Part shown: piece by piece, positions 35,079 to 44,949 of the stretch | Layout: every line of letters begins with the position of its first letter | How positions within the stretch are numbered: the first letter of the stretch is position 1 | Source: Bacillus sp. UNC438CL73TsuS30 | Lineage (GTDB): Bacteria; Bacillota; Bacilli; Bacillales; Cytobacillaceae | Reading direction: 5' to 3' | Assembly: GCF_000482325.1 (NCBI RefSeq) | Contig: NZ_AXVA01000005.1 | Coordinates: forward strand, 464,179 to 528,178 | DNA length: 64,000 bases | Notes under the pieces: model-generated | The model's input: the letters and a program-made list of their open reading frames with translations, nothing else | Told to the model about the DNA's origin: nothing | Database searches by the model: none | Position numbers and translations under genes: made by a program

Positions 35079-35301
35079 AAAACAATTATCCTTTGAAGAA
35101 GCAATGAATAAATTAGAGCAAATTGTGGATAGGCTTGAAGAAGGAGATGTTCCATTAGAAGAGGCTATTCTTATTTATAAAGAGGGAATGGAACTTTCTA
35201 AGCTATGTCACGATAAATTAAAAAATGTCGAAGAACAATTAACACAAATCATCACGGAGGATGGGCGAACGGAAAGTTTTTCAATTAAAGAGGAGGAATA
35301 G
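35068..35301 (+). CDS. xseB: Exodeoxyribonuclease VII small subunit
   Basis: 77 residues. [28 protein letters not shown] is the XseB hallmark; it binds the coiled-coil arms of XseA. GTG 35068 is chosen because AAGGAG lies 10 nt upstream; the adjacent GTG 35071 is equally readable. Translationally coupled to xseA and 3 bp from ispA. Confidence 0.96.
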   Translation: MVNEKQLSFEEAMNKLEQIVDRLEEGDVPLEEAILIYKEGMELSKLCHDKLKNVEEQLTQIITEDGRTESFSIKEEE

Positions 35302-35304
35302 ATT

Positions 35305-36198
35305 GTGGGAAATCGGTTACTTGATGAATTTGCATATGAATATAAACATCTGCTTGAAGCGGAACTCCGCAAATTAGTTGACCGGCTTGAAGCACCTCCT
35401 ATCATAAAAAAGGCAATGCACTATTCCCTCGAGGCTGGTGGAAAGAGGATTCGTCCGCTATTATTATTTGCAACTCTCGCTGCATTTGGCATTGACCCGA
35501 AAAAAGGGCTACTAGCTGCTGCTGCTGTTGAAATGGTTCATACCTATTCCTTAATCCATGATGATCTGCCAAGTATGGATGATGATGATTATAGGCGTGG
35601 TAAGCTGACCAATCATAAGGTTTTTGGTGAGGCTACTGCGATTTTGGCAGGGGATGCCCTTTTAACCTATAGCTTTGAAGTGTTGGGAATGATCCCAAAT
35701 GAAGCGGCCAGTTCGGATACAAACTTAAAATTGATAGTGGAGTTTGCGAAAGCAGCCGGAGCGGAAGGCATGGTAGGCGGGCAAGTCGCCGATATGGAAG
35801 GGGAAAATAAAGAACTTTCTATTGAAGAACTGGAGTATATACATATTCATAAAACAGGTAAGCTTTTAGGCTTCAGTGTTCATGCTGGTGCATTACTTGC
35901 ACAAGCAGATGAGGATCAATTAGAGAATTTGAGAGCTTTTGCGCATCATCTTGGATTGGCGTTTCAAATACAGGACGATATTTTGGACTTAGAAGGTAAT
36001 CCGGAATTACTAGGAAAACCTGTCGGAAGTGATACGTCCAACCATAAAAGCACATATCCGCAATTATTGACAATGGATGGGGCTAAGAAGGCATTGCATC
36101 ATCAAATTGACGAGTCAAAGCGTTACTTGGAACGAACAGGCTTGAATACATCCCTTCTTATTGAAATAACCGATTTAGTGGCCTCTAGAGACCATTAA
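35305..36198 (+). CDS. ispA: Polyprenyl (farnesyl/geranyl) diphosphate synthase
   Basis: 297 residues. Both aspartate-rich motifs are intact: first DDLPSMDDDDYRRG (Mg-diphosphate binding) and second QDDILDLEGN. GGKRIRPLL is the usual preceding block. The short-chain type makes farnesyl diphosphate for longer prenyl synthases. GTG start after AGAGGAGG. Operon nusB-xseA-xseB-ispA; dxs appears to have its own promoter. Confidence 0.96.
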   Translation: MGNRLLDEFAYEYKHLLEAELRKLVDRLEAPPIIKKAMHYSLEAGGKRIRPLLLFATLAAFGIDPKKGLLAAAAVEMVHTYSLIHDDLPSMDDDDYRRGKLTNHKVFGEATAILAGDALLTYSFEVLGMIPNEAASSDTNLKLIVEFAKAAGAEGMVGGQVADMEGENKELSIEELEYIHIHKTGKLLGFSVHAGALLAQADEDQLENLRAFAHHLGLAFQIQDDILDLEGNPELLGKPVGSDTSNHKSTYPQLLTMDGAKKALHHQIDESKRYLERTGLNTSLLIEITDLVASRDH

Positions 36199-36241
36199 AA
36201 AGCAAGGGTGCTACAGCAGCACCGTGAGTCGTTATAGGTAT

Positions 36242-36270
36242 TTGAGGCATTCTTTTCGTTATGATATAAT
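36242..36270 (+). promoter_or_regulatory. Sigma-A promoter upstream of dxs
   Basis: TTGAGG and TATAAT with exactly 17 bp spacing; the -10 is preceded by ATGA. The start codon is 140 bp downstream, leaving a long leader. Confidence 0.65.
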
Positions 36271-36298
36271 GTGTTTTAATGAAGAAAACGTTGACAAT

Positions 36299-36331
36299 GC
36301 CGTTATCACTTGTGTGTTAGCGGCTATTTTT
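36299..36331 (+). promoter_or_regulatory. Terminator-like hairpin in the dxs leader
   Basis: GCCGTTATCAC and GTGTTAGCGGC can pair at 9 of 11 positions around a TTGT loop, followed by TATTTTTA. It lies between the promoter and dxs, so it might be a leaky terminator or attenuator. No known riboswitch was recognised. Confidence 0.4.
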
Positions 36332-36409
36332 AAATAGATGGAAATTTCAAGTGAAAACAAACCTTACTAAATGTTTAGATAGAAAAAGGATGAAAGTGAG
36401 TGGTCCCAA

Positions 36410-38302
36410 ATGGATCTGTTATCAATTAAAGACCCTTCCTTTTTAAAAAGGATGTCAAATAAAGAATTGGAGGTTTTGAGTCAAGAAATTCGCCAATTCT
36501 TGATTGAAAAGCTGTCTGTTACGGGAGGCCATATTGGACCGAATTTAGGTGTAGTTGAATTAACCATTGCATTACACAAATGCTTCGATAGTCCTAAAGA
36601 TAAACTTATTTGGGATGTCGGACATCAGTCCTATGTTCATAAAATTTTAACCGGCAGGGCATGTGATTTCGATACATTAAGACAATTTAAAGGATTATGT
36701 GGATTCCCTAAGCGTGTGGAAAGTGAACATGATGTTTGGGAAACAGGGCATAGTTCAACATCACTCTCTGCTGCTATGGGTATGGCGATTGCTCGCGATT
36801 TAAAAAAGGAGAAATCGTTTGTAGTACCGGTGATTGGGGACGGCGCATTAACAGGCGGTATGGCCTTAGAGGCGTTAAACCATATTGGTCACGAAAAGAA
36901 AGATATGATTGTGATTTTGAATGATAATGAAATGTCCATTGCACCGAATGTCGGTGCGCTTCACAATATTCTTGGACAATTGCGCACAGCTGGAAAATAT
37001 CAATGGGCTAAGGACGAACTTGAGGGGTTATTGAAAAAGATTCCTGCTGTTGGCGGTGTTCTTGCGGCAACTGCCGAAAGAATTAAAGACAGCTTAAAAT
37101 ATTTGCTTGTATCCGGCGTGTTTTTTGAAGAACTCGGCTTTACTTATCTGGGCCCAGTCGATGGTCATAGCTTTGAAGATTTATTTGAAAATTTTAGTTA
37201 TGCTAAAAAAACAGAAGGCCCGGTCCTTCTCCATGTGATTACGAAAAAAGGGAAAGGGTATACCCCAGCAGAACGAGACACAAAAGGGACTTGGCATGGA
37301 ACCGGCCCTTATAAAATGGACACTGGAGCATTTGTCAAACCGGACAAAGCACCTCCGGCATGGAGTAGTTTGGTCAGTGAAACGGTGCGTAAGCTTGCAC
37401 GGGAAGATAAAAGAATTGTGGCAATTACCCCGGCGATGCCAGTTGGGTCCAAACTGGAAGGCTTTGCAAATGAATTCCCGGACCGGATGTATGATGTGGG
37501 AATCGCCGAGCAGCATGCCGCAACAGTTGCTGCAGGCCTGGCAACACAAAATATGAAGCCTTTTTTAGCAATCTATTCTACCTTTTTACAGCGTGCTTAT
37601 GATCAGGTGGTTCATGATATTTGTCGTCAAAACTTAAATGTTTTTATTGGAATTGACCGCGCTGGTCTTGTTGGTGCAGATGGCGAGACACATCAAGGTG
37701 TCTTCGATATTGCCTTTTTAAGGCATGTTCCGAACATTGTTTTGATGATGCCAAAGGATGAAAATGAAGGCCAGCACATGGTTTATACAGCACTTCAATA
37801 TGATAATGGCCCAATCGCCATGAGGTTCCCGCGTGGAAATGGGCTGGGCGTACCGATGGATGAACAATTTAAAATTATCCCGATTGGAACGTGGGAGGTA
37901 CTAAAGGAAGGCGATGATGCGGCGATATTAACCTTTGGTACAACAATTCCTATGGCAATGGAGGCAGCGGATCTACTCGAAAAACAAGGTATTTCAGCTA
38001 AAGTAGTCAATGCAAGATTTATAAAACCCCTTGATGAAAAAATGCTGACAAATTTATTAGATAAAAATATACCGCTGTTGACAATAGAAGAAGCAGTACT
38101 TCAAGGTGGTTTTGGCAGTGCGGTCCTTGAATTCGCTCATGACCATGGTTATTACAGCCAAGTAATTGACAGGATTGGAATTCCGGATCAATTTATTGAA
38201 CATGGAGATGTCGGTTCCCTGCTTGAGGAAATCGGCATGACTACTAAGGAAGTCGTTAAAAGATTAACCATTCTTGCACGAAAAAAACAACAAAGGGCTT
38301 AA
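36410..38302 (+). CDS. dxs: 1-Deoxy-D-xylulose-5-phosphate synthase
   Basis: 630 residues, full length. TPP enzyme joining pyruvate and glyceraldehyde 3-phosphate, the entry to the non-mevalonate isoprenoid route that feeds ispA. Seen: the TPP motif [15 protein letters not shown] with [16 protein letters not shown], and the pyrimidine domain [22 protein letters not shown] after GAAAGTGAG. tlyA begins 3 bp after the stop. Confidence 0.98.
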   Translation: MDLLSIKDPSFLKRMSNKELEVLSQEIRQFLIEKLSVTGGHIGPNLGVVELTIALHKCFDSPKDKLIWDVGHQSYVHKILTGRACDFDTLRQFKGLCGFPKRVESEHDVWETGHSSTSLSAAMGMAIARDLKKEKSFVVPVIGDGALTGGMALEALNHIGHEKKDMIVILNDNEMSIAPNVGALHNILGQLRTAGKYQWAKDELEGLLKKIPAVGGVLAATAERIKDSLKYLLVSGVFFEELGFTYLGPVDGHSFEDLFENFSYAKKTEGPVLLHVITKKGKGYTPAERDTKGTWHGTGPYKMDTGAFVKPDKAPPAWSSLVSETVRKLAREDKRIVAITPAMPVGSKLEGFANEFPDRMYDVGIAEQHAATVAAGLATQNMKPFLAIYSTFLQRAYDQVVHDICRQNLNVFIGIDRAGLVGADGETHQGVFDIAFLRHVPNIVLMMPKDENEGQHMVYTALQYDNGPIAMRFPRGNGLGVPMDEQFKIIPIGTWEVLKEGDDAAILTFGTTIPMAMEAADLLEKQGISAKVVNARFIKPLDEKMLTNLLDKNIPLLTIEEAVLQGGFGSAVLEFAHDHGYYSQVIDRIGIPDQFIEHGDVGSLLEEIGMTTKEVVKRLTILARKKQQRA

Positions 38303-38305
38303 ATC

Positions 38306-39145
38306 ATGAAAAATAAAGAACGAATAGATGTCTTACTGGTCGAAAGAGGACTTATTGAAACACGGGAAAAAGCAAAAAGAGCTGTTATGGCTGGTCTTGT
38401 TTATACAAATGAAGAACGCTTAGATAAACCTGGGGAAAAAGTAAAAACAGATATACCTCTTACGGTTAAGGGAAACCTTATTCCTTATGTAAGCCGCGGA
38501 GGCTTAAAACTTGAAAAGGCCCTAAAAGTATTTGATGTTTCGGTTGTGGATAAGATTTTATTGGATATTGGTGCATCTACAGGTGGATTTACTGATTGTG
38601 CCCTGCAAAACGGAGCAAAAATGTCCTATGCACTGGATGTTGGTTATAACCAGTTAGCATGGAAACTCCGGCAGGATGACCGTGTGGTCGTAATGGAGAG
38701 AACAAATTTCCGCTATGTGACTCCGGCTGATTTAATAGAAGGAATGCCAAATTTTGCAACCATTGATGTATCATTTATTTCGTTGACCTTGATTTTGCCG
38801 GTGCTTAAAACTCTTTTAGTACCTCAAAGTGATATCGTTGCACTTGTTAAACCGCAATTTGAGGCAGGACGGGAGCAGGTTGGCAAAAAGGGAATTGTTC
38901 GCGATGAAAAGGTCCATTTGCAGGTTGTAACCAAAATCATCAATTTTTCACTTGAGCAAGGGTATCAGGTTAAAAATTTATCTTTTTCACCTATTACCGG
39001 AGGAGACGGGAATATTGAATTCCTTCTACATCTTTCCTGGTGGGGAGAGGAAAACAAAGAAAATACCCCCTTGCCTGTGGACCCTTCAGAGGTTGTTAAA
39101 CTTGCACATCAGGAATTCCATACAAAGCAAACGGGTGAAGGATAG
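38306..39145 (+). CDS. TlyA family S4-domain rRNA methyltransferase (YqxC)
   Basis: 279 residues. An S4 RNA-binding domain (RIDVLLVERGLIETREKAKR) comes first, then a Rossmann methyltransferase of the FtsJ/TlyA type with SAM motif LLDIGASTGGFTDCALQNGA and KPQFEAGREQVGKKGIV. Named hemolysin in older annotations, it is more likely a 2'-O-ribose rRNA methyltransferase. ATG immediately after dxs; keeps its B. subtilis position ahead of argR. Confidence 0.94.
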   Translation: MKNKERIDVLLVERGLIETREKAKRAVMAGLVYTNEERLDKPGEKVKTDIPLTVKGNLIPYVSRGGLKLEKALKVFDVSVVDKILLDIGASTGGFTDCALQNGAKMSYALDVGYNQLAWKLRQDDRVVVMERTNFRYVTPADLIEGMPNFATIDVSFISLTLILPVLKTLLVPQSDIVALVKPQFEAGREQVGKKGIVRDEKVHLQVVTKIINFSLEQGYQVKNLSFSPITGGDGNIEFLLHLSWWGEENKENTPLPVDPSEVVKLAHQEFHTKQTGEG

Positions 39146-39172
39146 GCAATATACGCTTATCCTTCTGTTTTT
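39137..39172 (+). terminator. Terminator after the TlyA gene
   Basis: GAAGGATA / TATCCTTC stem overlapping the stop codon, followed by TGTTTTT. The loop is long (13 nt), so strength is moderate. Confidence 0.6.
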
Positions 39173-39277
39173 GGGAAAATAAATGACAACTCTTACAAAA
39201 TCGGCTAACATAAGGGTAGAAGCGACATTTTTGAACATAATATTTAAATGGTTTTTACTGTTTATGGGGTGAAAAAT

Positions 39278-39727
39278 ATGAATAAAGGCCAGCGCCATAT
39301 TAAAATTAGGGAAATTATTGCCAATAATGACATTGAAACACAGGATGATTTAGTGGATGAACTAAGAAATTCTGGAGTCAATGTGACACAGGCTACTGTT
39401 TCCCGTGATATAAAAGAATTGCATTTGGTGAAAGTCCCTTTGTTGGATGGCCGTTACAAATACAGCCTTCCTGCTGATCAACGATTTAATCCGCTTCAAA
39501 AACTAAAAAGATCCTTAATGGATGCTTTTATTCGAATTGATTCAGCAGGACATTTATTGGTGATGAAGTGTTTACCTGGTAATGCCATGGCAATTGGGGC
39601 GCTTTTAGACAATCTTGATTGGGATGAGGTATTGGGAACCATCTGTGGTGATGATACCATTTTAATCATTTGCCGAACACCTGAACAAACAGAAATCATT
39701 ACAAACAGGTTTCTTGATATGCTTTAA
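39278..39727 (+). CDS. argR: Arginine repressor ArgR/AhrC
   Basis: 149 residues, identical in length to B. subtilis AhrC. Winged HTH ([37 protein letters not shown]) and C-terminal hexamer/arginine domain ([28 protein letters not shown]). It controls arginine synthesis and breakdown. ATG 39278 after GGGGTGAA. recN is next, as in other Bacilli. Confidence 0.97.
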   Translation: MNKGQRHIKIREIIANNDIETQDDLVDELRNSGVNVTQATVSRDIKELHLVKVPLLDGRYKYSLPADQRFNPLQKLKRSLMDAFIRIDSAGHLLVMKCLPGNAMAIGALLDNLDWDEVLGTICGDDTILIICRTPEQTEIITNRFLDML

Positions 39728-39742
39728 TTGGGGGAATGTTCC

Positions 39743-41431
39743 TTGTTATCAGAACTATCGATAAAAAACTTTGCCATTATCGAAGCCTCTTCCATTTCGT
39801 TTGAAAAAGGCTTGACGGTTTTAACTGGTGAGACAGGAGCAGGAAAATCCATCATCATTGATGCGATACATTTATTGGTTGGCGGGAGAGGTTCTGCAGA
39901 ATTCGTACGGCATGGTGAAGAAAAGGCTGAGATTGAAGGACTTTTTCAATTAGATCATGACGGTCATCCATGCTATCTAAAGGCAATGGAATTTGGAATT
40001 GATATTGAAGAAGGGATGGTCGTTTTACGAAGGGATATCTCTCGTTCCGGAAAAAGCGTTTGCAGAATAAATGGAAAGCTTGTGACCATTTCTACTTTAA
40101 GAGAAATCGGTTCGACATTGATTGATATCCATGGACAGCATGAGCACCAAGAATTAATGGATGAAACCAAGCATTTATCATTGCTTGATCAATTCGGTTC
40201 CGAGGAAATCATTTCCTCCCTCCGTGAGTACCAGGAAGTATTCCATCGCTATGAACACACATTACATAAGCTAAAGGCGTTAAGTGAGAATGAGCAGCAG
40301 GCAGCACACCGTCTGGATTTAATTCAATTTCAATTGAACGAAATTCAAAATGCCAATTTAAAGCTTAATGAAGATGATGAGTTATTTGAGGAAAAACGGA
40401 AGCTTGGAAACTTTGAACGGGTTTTCGAAGCGATACAATCCAGTTATTCAGCCTTAAGTGGTGAACAAAAGGGCTTGGACTGGATTAGTATGGTAATGGG
40501 GCATCTGGAGGATGCAGCAGGGTTAGACACAGAATACAAAGATTTATTTGAGGCGGTTTCAAACAGCTTCTATCAGCTTGAGGATGCTGCTCATGCATTA
40601 AGAAATGAAATGGATGAATTGGAATACGATCCACAAAGATTAAATGAAATCGAAGACCGATTAAATGAAATAAACCAGTTGAAACGAAAGTATGGCAAGA
40701 CAATCCAGGAAATTTTAGAATATGCAGCGAAAATTGAAGAAGAAATTGAAACATTACAAAATAAAGAAACACATATTAACAAATTAGAAAAAGAATTAGC
40801 CTCTATTCAAAAGGATTTAGTTCTTGAAGCAAAGCAATTAACTGAGCTTCGTAAAAAGTATGCGGAAAAGCTGACAAAGCTTATACATAAGGAACTAAAG
40901 GATTTATATATGGCGAAAACGATTTTTGAAATTCGCTTTGAGAAGGATATAAAGCATTTTGCGAAAAATGGTGTCGACCATATCGAATTCTATCTATCAA
41001 CAAATCCCGGGGAACCGCTTAAACCATTATCGAAAATTGCTTCCGGGGGAGAACTTTCACGAATTATGCTTGCCTTAAAGAGTATCTTTTCAAAACATCA
41101 AGGTGTCACTTCGATTATATTTGATGAAGTGGATACAGGAGTTAGCGGCAGGATTGCACAGGCAATAGCTGAAAAAATTTATAAAGTCGCACATTCATCG
41201 CAGGTTTTATGTATCTCTCATCTACCGCAAGTTGCTGCTATGGCTGACACCCATTTGTTTATTTCGAAGGTTACGAAGGGTGGCAGGACCAAGACATCCG
41301 TGACACCGCTTAAAGCCGAAGAAAAAATAAAAGAAATCGGCAGGATGATTTCCGGAGTCGAAATCACCGACCTTACAAAGAAACATGCTGAGGAATTATT
41401 GTTAATGGCTGCAAAAAATAAGAAAAATTGA
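39743..41431 (+). CDS. recN: DNA repair protein RecN
   Basis: 562 residues. SMC-like ATPase: Walker A VLTGETGAGKSIIIDAI (about residue 28), a long coiled-coil middle, signature KIASGGELSRIMLALKSIF and Walker B IIFDEVDTGVSG. It gathers DNA ends during double-strand break repair. TTG 39743 lies 7 nt after GGGGGA; an earlier in-frame TTG at 39728 lacks a site. Follows argR by 15 bp. Confidence 0.97.
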   Translation: MLSELSIKNFAIIEASSISFEKGLTVLTGETGAGKSIIIDAIHLLVGGRGSAEFVRHGEEKAEIEGLFQLDHDGHPCYLKAMEFGIDIEEGMVVLRRDISRSGKSVCRINGKLVTISTLREIGSTLIDIHGQHEHQELMDETKHLSLLDQFGSEEIISSLREYQEVFHRYEHTLHKLKALSENEQQAAHRLDLIQFQLNEIQNANLKLNEDDELFEEKRKLGNFERVFEAIQSSYSALSGEQKGLDWISMVMGHLEDAAGLDTEYKDLFEAVSNSFYQLEDAAHALRNEMDELEYDPQRLNEIEDRLNEINQLKRKYGKTIQEILEYAAKIEEEIETLQNKETHINKLEKELASIQKDLVLEAKQLTELRKKYAEKLTKLIHKELKDLYMAKTIFEIRFEKDIKHFAKNGVDHIEFYLSTNPGEPLKPLSKIASGGELSRIMLALKSIFSKHQGVTSIIFDEVDTGVSGRIAQAIAEKIYKVAHSSQVLCISHLPQVAAMADTHLFISKVTKGGRTKTSVTPLKAEEKIKEIGRMISGVEITDLTKKHAEELLLMAAKNKKN

Positions 41432-41462
41432 AAAGCTTCCCAATAGGGGGAGCTTTTTTATA
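41432..41462 (+). terminator. Terminator after recN
   Basis: AAAAGCTTCCC / GGGGGAGCTTTT with loop AATA and a T run; one mismatch in the stem. Confidence 0.75.
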
Positions 41463-41472
41463 TTGAAGGAAG

Positions 41473-41503
41473 GTTATAAATGCTTGCCAACGAGGCAAAA
41501 TTA
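41473..41503 (+). promoter_or_regulatory. Forespore (sigma-F/G) type promoter of spoIVB
   Basis: GTTATA and GGCAAAATTA with a 15-bp gap match the sigma-F/sigma-G pattern (-10 GGnRAnAnT, -35 GYWTA with one mismatch). spoIVB is a sigma-G and sigma-F gene in B. subtilis. Confidence 0.6.
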
Positions 41504-41555
41504 TAGATGTAGCCATTTCGAAGTTGTGGACAAGAAGCGAGGAGAGTGAAAAAAT

Positions 41556-42845
41556 TTGAATTTAGATATAATTAGAAAAATCATTGGTGGAATTCTCCTT
41601 GTTTCATTAATCAGTTTTATTTTCAATCAACCGCTTAAACAATACCTCGAAATACCAAAGACAATCACTGTCTTTGAAGGGCAAGATTATAATTTTCAAA
41701 AGGCTGCTCCGGTGTCAGCCGCTTTAGTTTCACACAACTCAAGTATCGCACTTGCACAGGACAAACATTCAGTTTCTTTAAAGGCAAAGGAAAAAGGCAG
41801 TAATGAAATGCTTTTAGAGTTTGCAGGAATCCCCATTAAAAAGGTCGATGTAAAGGTTTTAAAAGATTTTCGAGTAATTCCAGGTGGTCAATCAATTGGC
41901 GTGAAACTAAATACTGTAGGTGTCTTAGTGGTCGGGCATCATTTAGTGAATACGTTAAATGGAAAAAAATCTCCTGGTGAAATGGCTGGTATTAAAGTTG
42001 GAGACATTATTACAAAAATTAATGGAACTAAAATTGAAAAAATGGCAGATGTTGCACCATTTGTACAGGATGCAGGAGAAAACGGTAAAGCTTTAAACTT
42101 GGTGGTTAGCCGTGAAAGCGGTAAATTTACGACAAAACTTACTCCCTTAAAGGACAAAGGGGAAAACACGTACAAACTGGGATTATATATTAGGGACTCG
42201 GCAGCAGGAATCGGAACGATGACCTTTGTTCATCCAGATTCCAAAAAATATGGTGCATTAGGACATGTGATTTCAGATATGGATACGAAAAAACCAATCG
42301 TCGTGGAAGACGGACAAATTGTCCGATCAACCGTTACGTCGATTGAAAAAGGTAGTAATGGAGACCCTGGTGAAAAACTTGCACGTTTTTCTTCAGACCA
42401 TGAAATTGTTGGGAATATACAAAAGAATAGCCCATTTGGAATTTTTGGGAAATTAAATAAATCGTTGAAAAATGGTATAATGGATAAGCCATTGCCGATT
42501 GCTTTATCGAATCAAGTAAAAGAAGGCCCTGCGAAAATTTTGACTGTTGTTAACAATGATCAGGTAGAAGAATTTGATATTGAAATTGTGAACACAATTC
42601 CGCAAAAGTTTCCAGCTACAAAAGGCATGGTCATAAAAGTAACGGATCCAAAGCTTCTGGAAAAAACAGGCGGCATTGTTCAAGGGATGAGTGGAAGTCC
42701 AATCATCCAGAATGGGAAGCTTGTCGGTGCTGTAACCCATGTTTTTGTAAATGATCCTACCTCTGGATACGGAGTGCATATAGAATGGATGCTGGATGAA
42801 GCAGGAATTAATATATATGATACACCGAAAGAAAAAGCAAGCTAA
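41556..42845 (+). CDS. spoIVB: SpoIVB serine peptidase
   Basis: 429 residues. An N-terminal membrane anchor ([16 protein letters not shown]) is followed by a PDZ domain ([20 protein letters not shown]) and S55 serine peptidase. Catalytic H237 is in [10 protein letters not shown] and Ser381 in GMSGSPII. Secreted from the forespore, it cleaves SpoIVFA to trigger sigma-K. TTG start about 9 nt after AGGAGAGTG. Directly upstream of spo0A as in all Bacilli. Confidence 0.97.
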   Translation: MNLDIIRKIIGGILLVSLISFIFNQPLKQYLEIPKTITVFEGQDYNFQKAAPVSAALVSHNSSIALAQDKHSVSLKAKEKGSNEMLLEFAGIPIKKVDVKVLKDFRVIPGGQSIGVKLNTVGVLVVGHHLVNTLNGKKSPGEMAGIKVGDIITKINGTKIEKMADVAPFVQDAGENGKALNLVVSRESGKFTTKLTPLKDKGENTYKLGLYIRDSAAGIGTMTFVHPDSKKYGALGHVISDMDTKKPIVVEDGQIVRSTVTSIEKGSNGDPGEKLARFSSDHEIVGNIQKNSPFGIFGKLNKSLKNGIMDKPLPIALSNQVKEGPAKILTVVNNDQVEEFDIEIVNTIPQKFPATKGMVIKVTDPKLLEKTGGIVQGMSGSPIIQNGKLVGAVTHVFVNDPTSGYGVHIEWMLDEAGINIYDTPKEKAS

Positions 42846-42880
42846 AAAGCGAAAGTAACTTGGCGTTAAGTTGATAATAA

Positions 42881-42914
42881 AAACAAATAGGCGGTATCGC
42901 CTATTTGTTTTTTG
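42881..42914 (+). terminator. Terminator after spoIVB
   Basis: Perfect 13-bp stem AAACAAATAGGCG / CGCCTATTTGTTT with loop GTAT, then TTT. Confidence 0.92.
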
Positions 42915-42929
42915 CGGATTTAAAGATTA

Positions 42930-43060
42930 TTCGACAAAAAAGCGAAATTCGTCGAAAATAAGAGAAAAGTTAAGAAAAACTGAGATTTTATCACTATTTT
43001 AAGAAATATTAAAAAAATGAAAGGAATTTTAGTTGCATTGTCGAATTTCTAATTTACAAT
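42930..43060 (+). promoter_or_regulatory. spo0A promoter region: 0A boxes, sigma-H and sigma-A promoters
   Basis: TTCGACA (42930-42936) is a perfect 0A box on the minus strand and TGTCGAA (43039-43045) a perfect one on the plus strand. TTCGTCGAA (42948-42956) holds a one-mismatch copy. The sigma-H promoter AAAGGAATT (43020-43028), 11 nt, then GTCGAATTT (43040-43048) fits RNAGGAWWW and RNNGAATWW fully. A sigma-A promoter TTGCAT, 16 nt, TACAAT (43033-43060) overlaps it. The second 0A box overlaps the sigma-H -10, suggesting feedback. Confidence 0.8.
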
Positions 43061-43113
43061 AGAAAATAGAGACTACAGATGGAACCTACCAATTGGATTT
43101 GAGGAGGAATACG

Positions 43114-43911
43114 GTGTTGAAGAAAATAAAGGTGTGCGTCGTTGATGATAATAGGGAATTAGTTGGATTATTAGAGGAATATATTTCATCCCAGGAAGAT
43201 ATGGAAGTTGCAGGGATTGCACATAATGGTCAAGAATGTTTAGATTTATTGGGGTCTGTAGATCCTGATGTACTCGTATTAGATATTATTATGCCCCATT
43301 TGGATGGGCTAGCTGTTTTAGAACGCCTTCGTGATTTGAAGAAAGGTGCCTTGCCAAATGTGATCATGTTAACTGCCTTTGGTCAGGAGGATGTTACCAA
43401 GAAGGCCGTTGAACTGGGGGCATCTTATTTTATTTTAAAGCCTTTTGATATGGAAAACCTGGGTAACCACATTCGTCAAGTCAGCGGCAGAAATGCTGCA
43501 ATAACAAGAAAAGCACCTCCTTCTCCGGCTTACCGTGCGCAAGCGGAACAAAAACCCAAAAACCTAGATGCCAGCATTACGAGCATTATCCATGAAATCG
43601 GTGTACCTGCCCATATTAAAGGGTATTTGTATTTACGTGAAGCGATTTCCATGGTTTATAATGACATTGAACTATTAGGGTCGATTACAAAGGTCTTATA
43701 TCCTGATATTGCAAAAAAATATAACACGACTGCCAGTCGTGTTGAGCGTGCGATTCGTCATGCCATTGAAGTGGCGTGGAGCCGTGGAAACATCGACTCC
43801 ATTTCTTCACTCTTTGGCTATACTGTCAGCATGTCAAAAGCAAAACCAACTAACTCTGAATTTATTGCGATGGTAGCAGATAAGCTGCGATTAGAGCATA
43901 TGGCTTCATGA
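43114..43911 (+). CDS. spo0A: Stage 0 sporulation master regulator Spo0A
   Basis: 265 residues. Receiver domain with [10 protein letters not shown], phosphoacceptor D57 in [12 protein letters not shown], Thr in MLTAFGQED and Lys in FILKPFDM. A linker precedes the DNA-binding domain with the invariant [19 protein letters not shown] recognition region. It accepts phosphate from Spo0B and binds 0A boxes. GTG 43114 lies 7 nt after GAGGAGG. Confidence 0.98.
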   Translation: MLKKIKVCVVDDNRELVGLLEEYISSQEDMEVAGIAHNGQECLDLLGSVDPDVLVLDIIMPHLDGLAVLERLRDLKKGALPNVIMLTAFGQEDVTKKAVELGASYFILKPFDMENLGNHIRQVSGRNAAITRKAPPSPAYRAQAEQKPKNLDASITSIIHEIGVPAHIKGYLYLREAISMVYNDIELLGSITKVLYPDIAKKYNTTASRVERAIRHAIEVAWSRGNIDSISSLFGYTVSMSKAKPTNSEFIAMVADKLRLEHMAS

Positions 43912-43930
43912 AACGTTTAAAACTATAAAT

Positions 43931-43966
43931 AAAAGCCTTCATTTATTGAAAATGAGGGCTTTTTTC
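43931..43966 (+). terminator. Terminator after spo0A
   Basis: AAAAGCCTTCATT / AATGAGGGCTTTT stem (one mismatch) with a T run. Confidence 0.88.
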
Positions 43967-44024
43967 GTTCTTATATGGTGGTTATCAAAATTTTGATGCA
44001 TATGATAGGACTGTAGATTAAAAA

Positions 44025-44165
44025 TTACTTTTTTTGCTCCTTGTCCAATTCCATTAATTTTTGGATTAGGATATGCTGTGGCATATGCATAATTTGCTCA
44101 ATGGGAACGTTTAATTTTTCCGCAAGTTTAATCGCTGTTTCAGGGGTTATTTGTAAAGGTTTCAT
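44025..44165 (-). CDS. YycC-like small protein
   Basis: 46 residues, small and on the opposite strand between spo0A and the GDPD gene. It reads MKPLQITPETAIKLAEKL, then a PIEQIMHMPQHIL block and a charged end. The resemblance to the YycC small-protein family (MHxPQH core) is from memory. A good GGAGGA site lies 9 nt before the ATG. No signal peptide or membrane helix. Function unknown. The start is divergent from the GDPD gene, 42 bp apart. Confidence 0.75.
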   Translation of the reverse strand: MKPLQITPETAIKLAEKLNVPIEQIMHMPQHILIQKLMELDKEQKK

Positions 44166-44207
44166 ATAAAATTCCTCCAATTTAATAAGTAGTTAGGAAG
44201 TGACGGC

Positions 44208-44936
44208 ATGACAGAAATTTTTGCTCACCGTGGTTATTCCTCCCAATTCGCAGAAAATACCATGAGTGCCTTTTATGAGGCGGAAAAGGCAGGAGCGGAT
44301 GGGTTAGAACTCGATGTACAATTGACAAAAGATGGTGAACTCGTTGTTATCCACGATGAAAAGGTGAACAGGACCACAAGTGGAAACGGGTTTGTAAAAG
44401 ATTTTTTATTTAAGGATATTCGTAAGTTGAACGCCAATAAAAAAGGGTTAAAAAAAGAAACCATACCATCCTTAATCGAGGTTCTTGAATGGATGCAGAC
44501 AAATACCCTGCTATGTAATATCGAGTTAAAAAATGGTCTTTTTGCCTACGAAGGTATGGAGGAAAAAGTCATTGAGCTTATCCAAAATTACGGTTTAACA
44601 GATAGGATCATTATTTCCTCTTTCAGTCATTACAGTATTGTTCATTGTTACAGGCTGGCTCCGGAAATTGAAACCGCCCCGCTATTTTTAGAAGGACTAT
44701 TTATGCCATGGGTTTATGCACAATCCATCAGAGCAAAAGGGATCCATCCTAAGTATTCAACTTTCAGTGATGAAATCATAACCAGGACAATGGAGAACGA
44801 AATTGCCGTAAGGCCCTATACTGTTAATAATGATGCTGATCTACATCGGTTATTTAGACTTAACTGCACATCCGTCATTACTGATGACCCTGTCAAGGCG
44901 TTGCGAATTAGAAAACAGTATGAAAAGAGACCCTAG
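44208..44936 (+). CDS. Glycerophosphodiester phosphodiesterase
   Basis: 242 residues, GDPD TIM barrel. Catalytic HRGY (residues 5-8), metal-binding E-x-D in GLELDVQLTKDGELVVIHDE and NIELKNG in the centre are intact. It hydrolyses glycerophosphodiesters to glycerol 3-phosphate and alcohol. No signal peptide, so it is cytosolic. Corresponds in position to B. subtilis yqiK. RBS TAGGAAGTG. Confidence 0.94.
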   Translation: MTEIFAHRGYSSQFAENTMSAFYEAEKAGADGLELDVQLTKDGELVVIHDEKVNRTTSGNGFVKDFLFKDIRKLNANKKGLKKETIPSLIEVLEWMQTNTLLCNIELKNGLFAYEGMEEKVIELIQNYGLTDRIIISSFSHYSIVHCYRLAPEIETAPLFLEGLFMPWVYAQSIRAKGIHPKYSTFSDEIITRTMENEIAVRPYTVNNDADLHRLFRLNCTSVITDDPVKALRIRKQYEKRP

Positions 44937-44949
44937 GAGGTCTCTTTTT
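44923..44949. terminator. Bidirectional terminator between GDPD gene and yqzF
   Basis: AAAAGAGACC / GGTCTCTTTT stem, short loop, A and T runs on the two sides; it overlaps the ends of both genes. Confidence 0.85.

Noticed and set aside
36205..36235. GGTGCT / AGCACC hairpin after ispA as a terminator
   Set aside because: The stem is only 6 bp and no T run follows, so termination cannot be supported.
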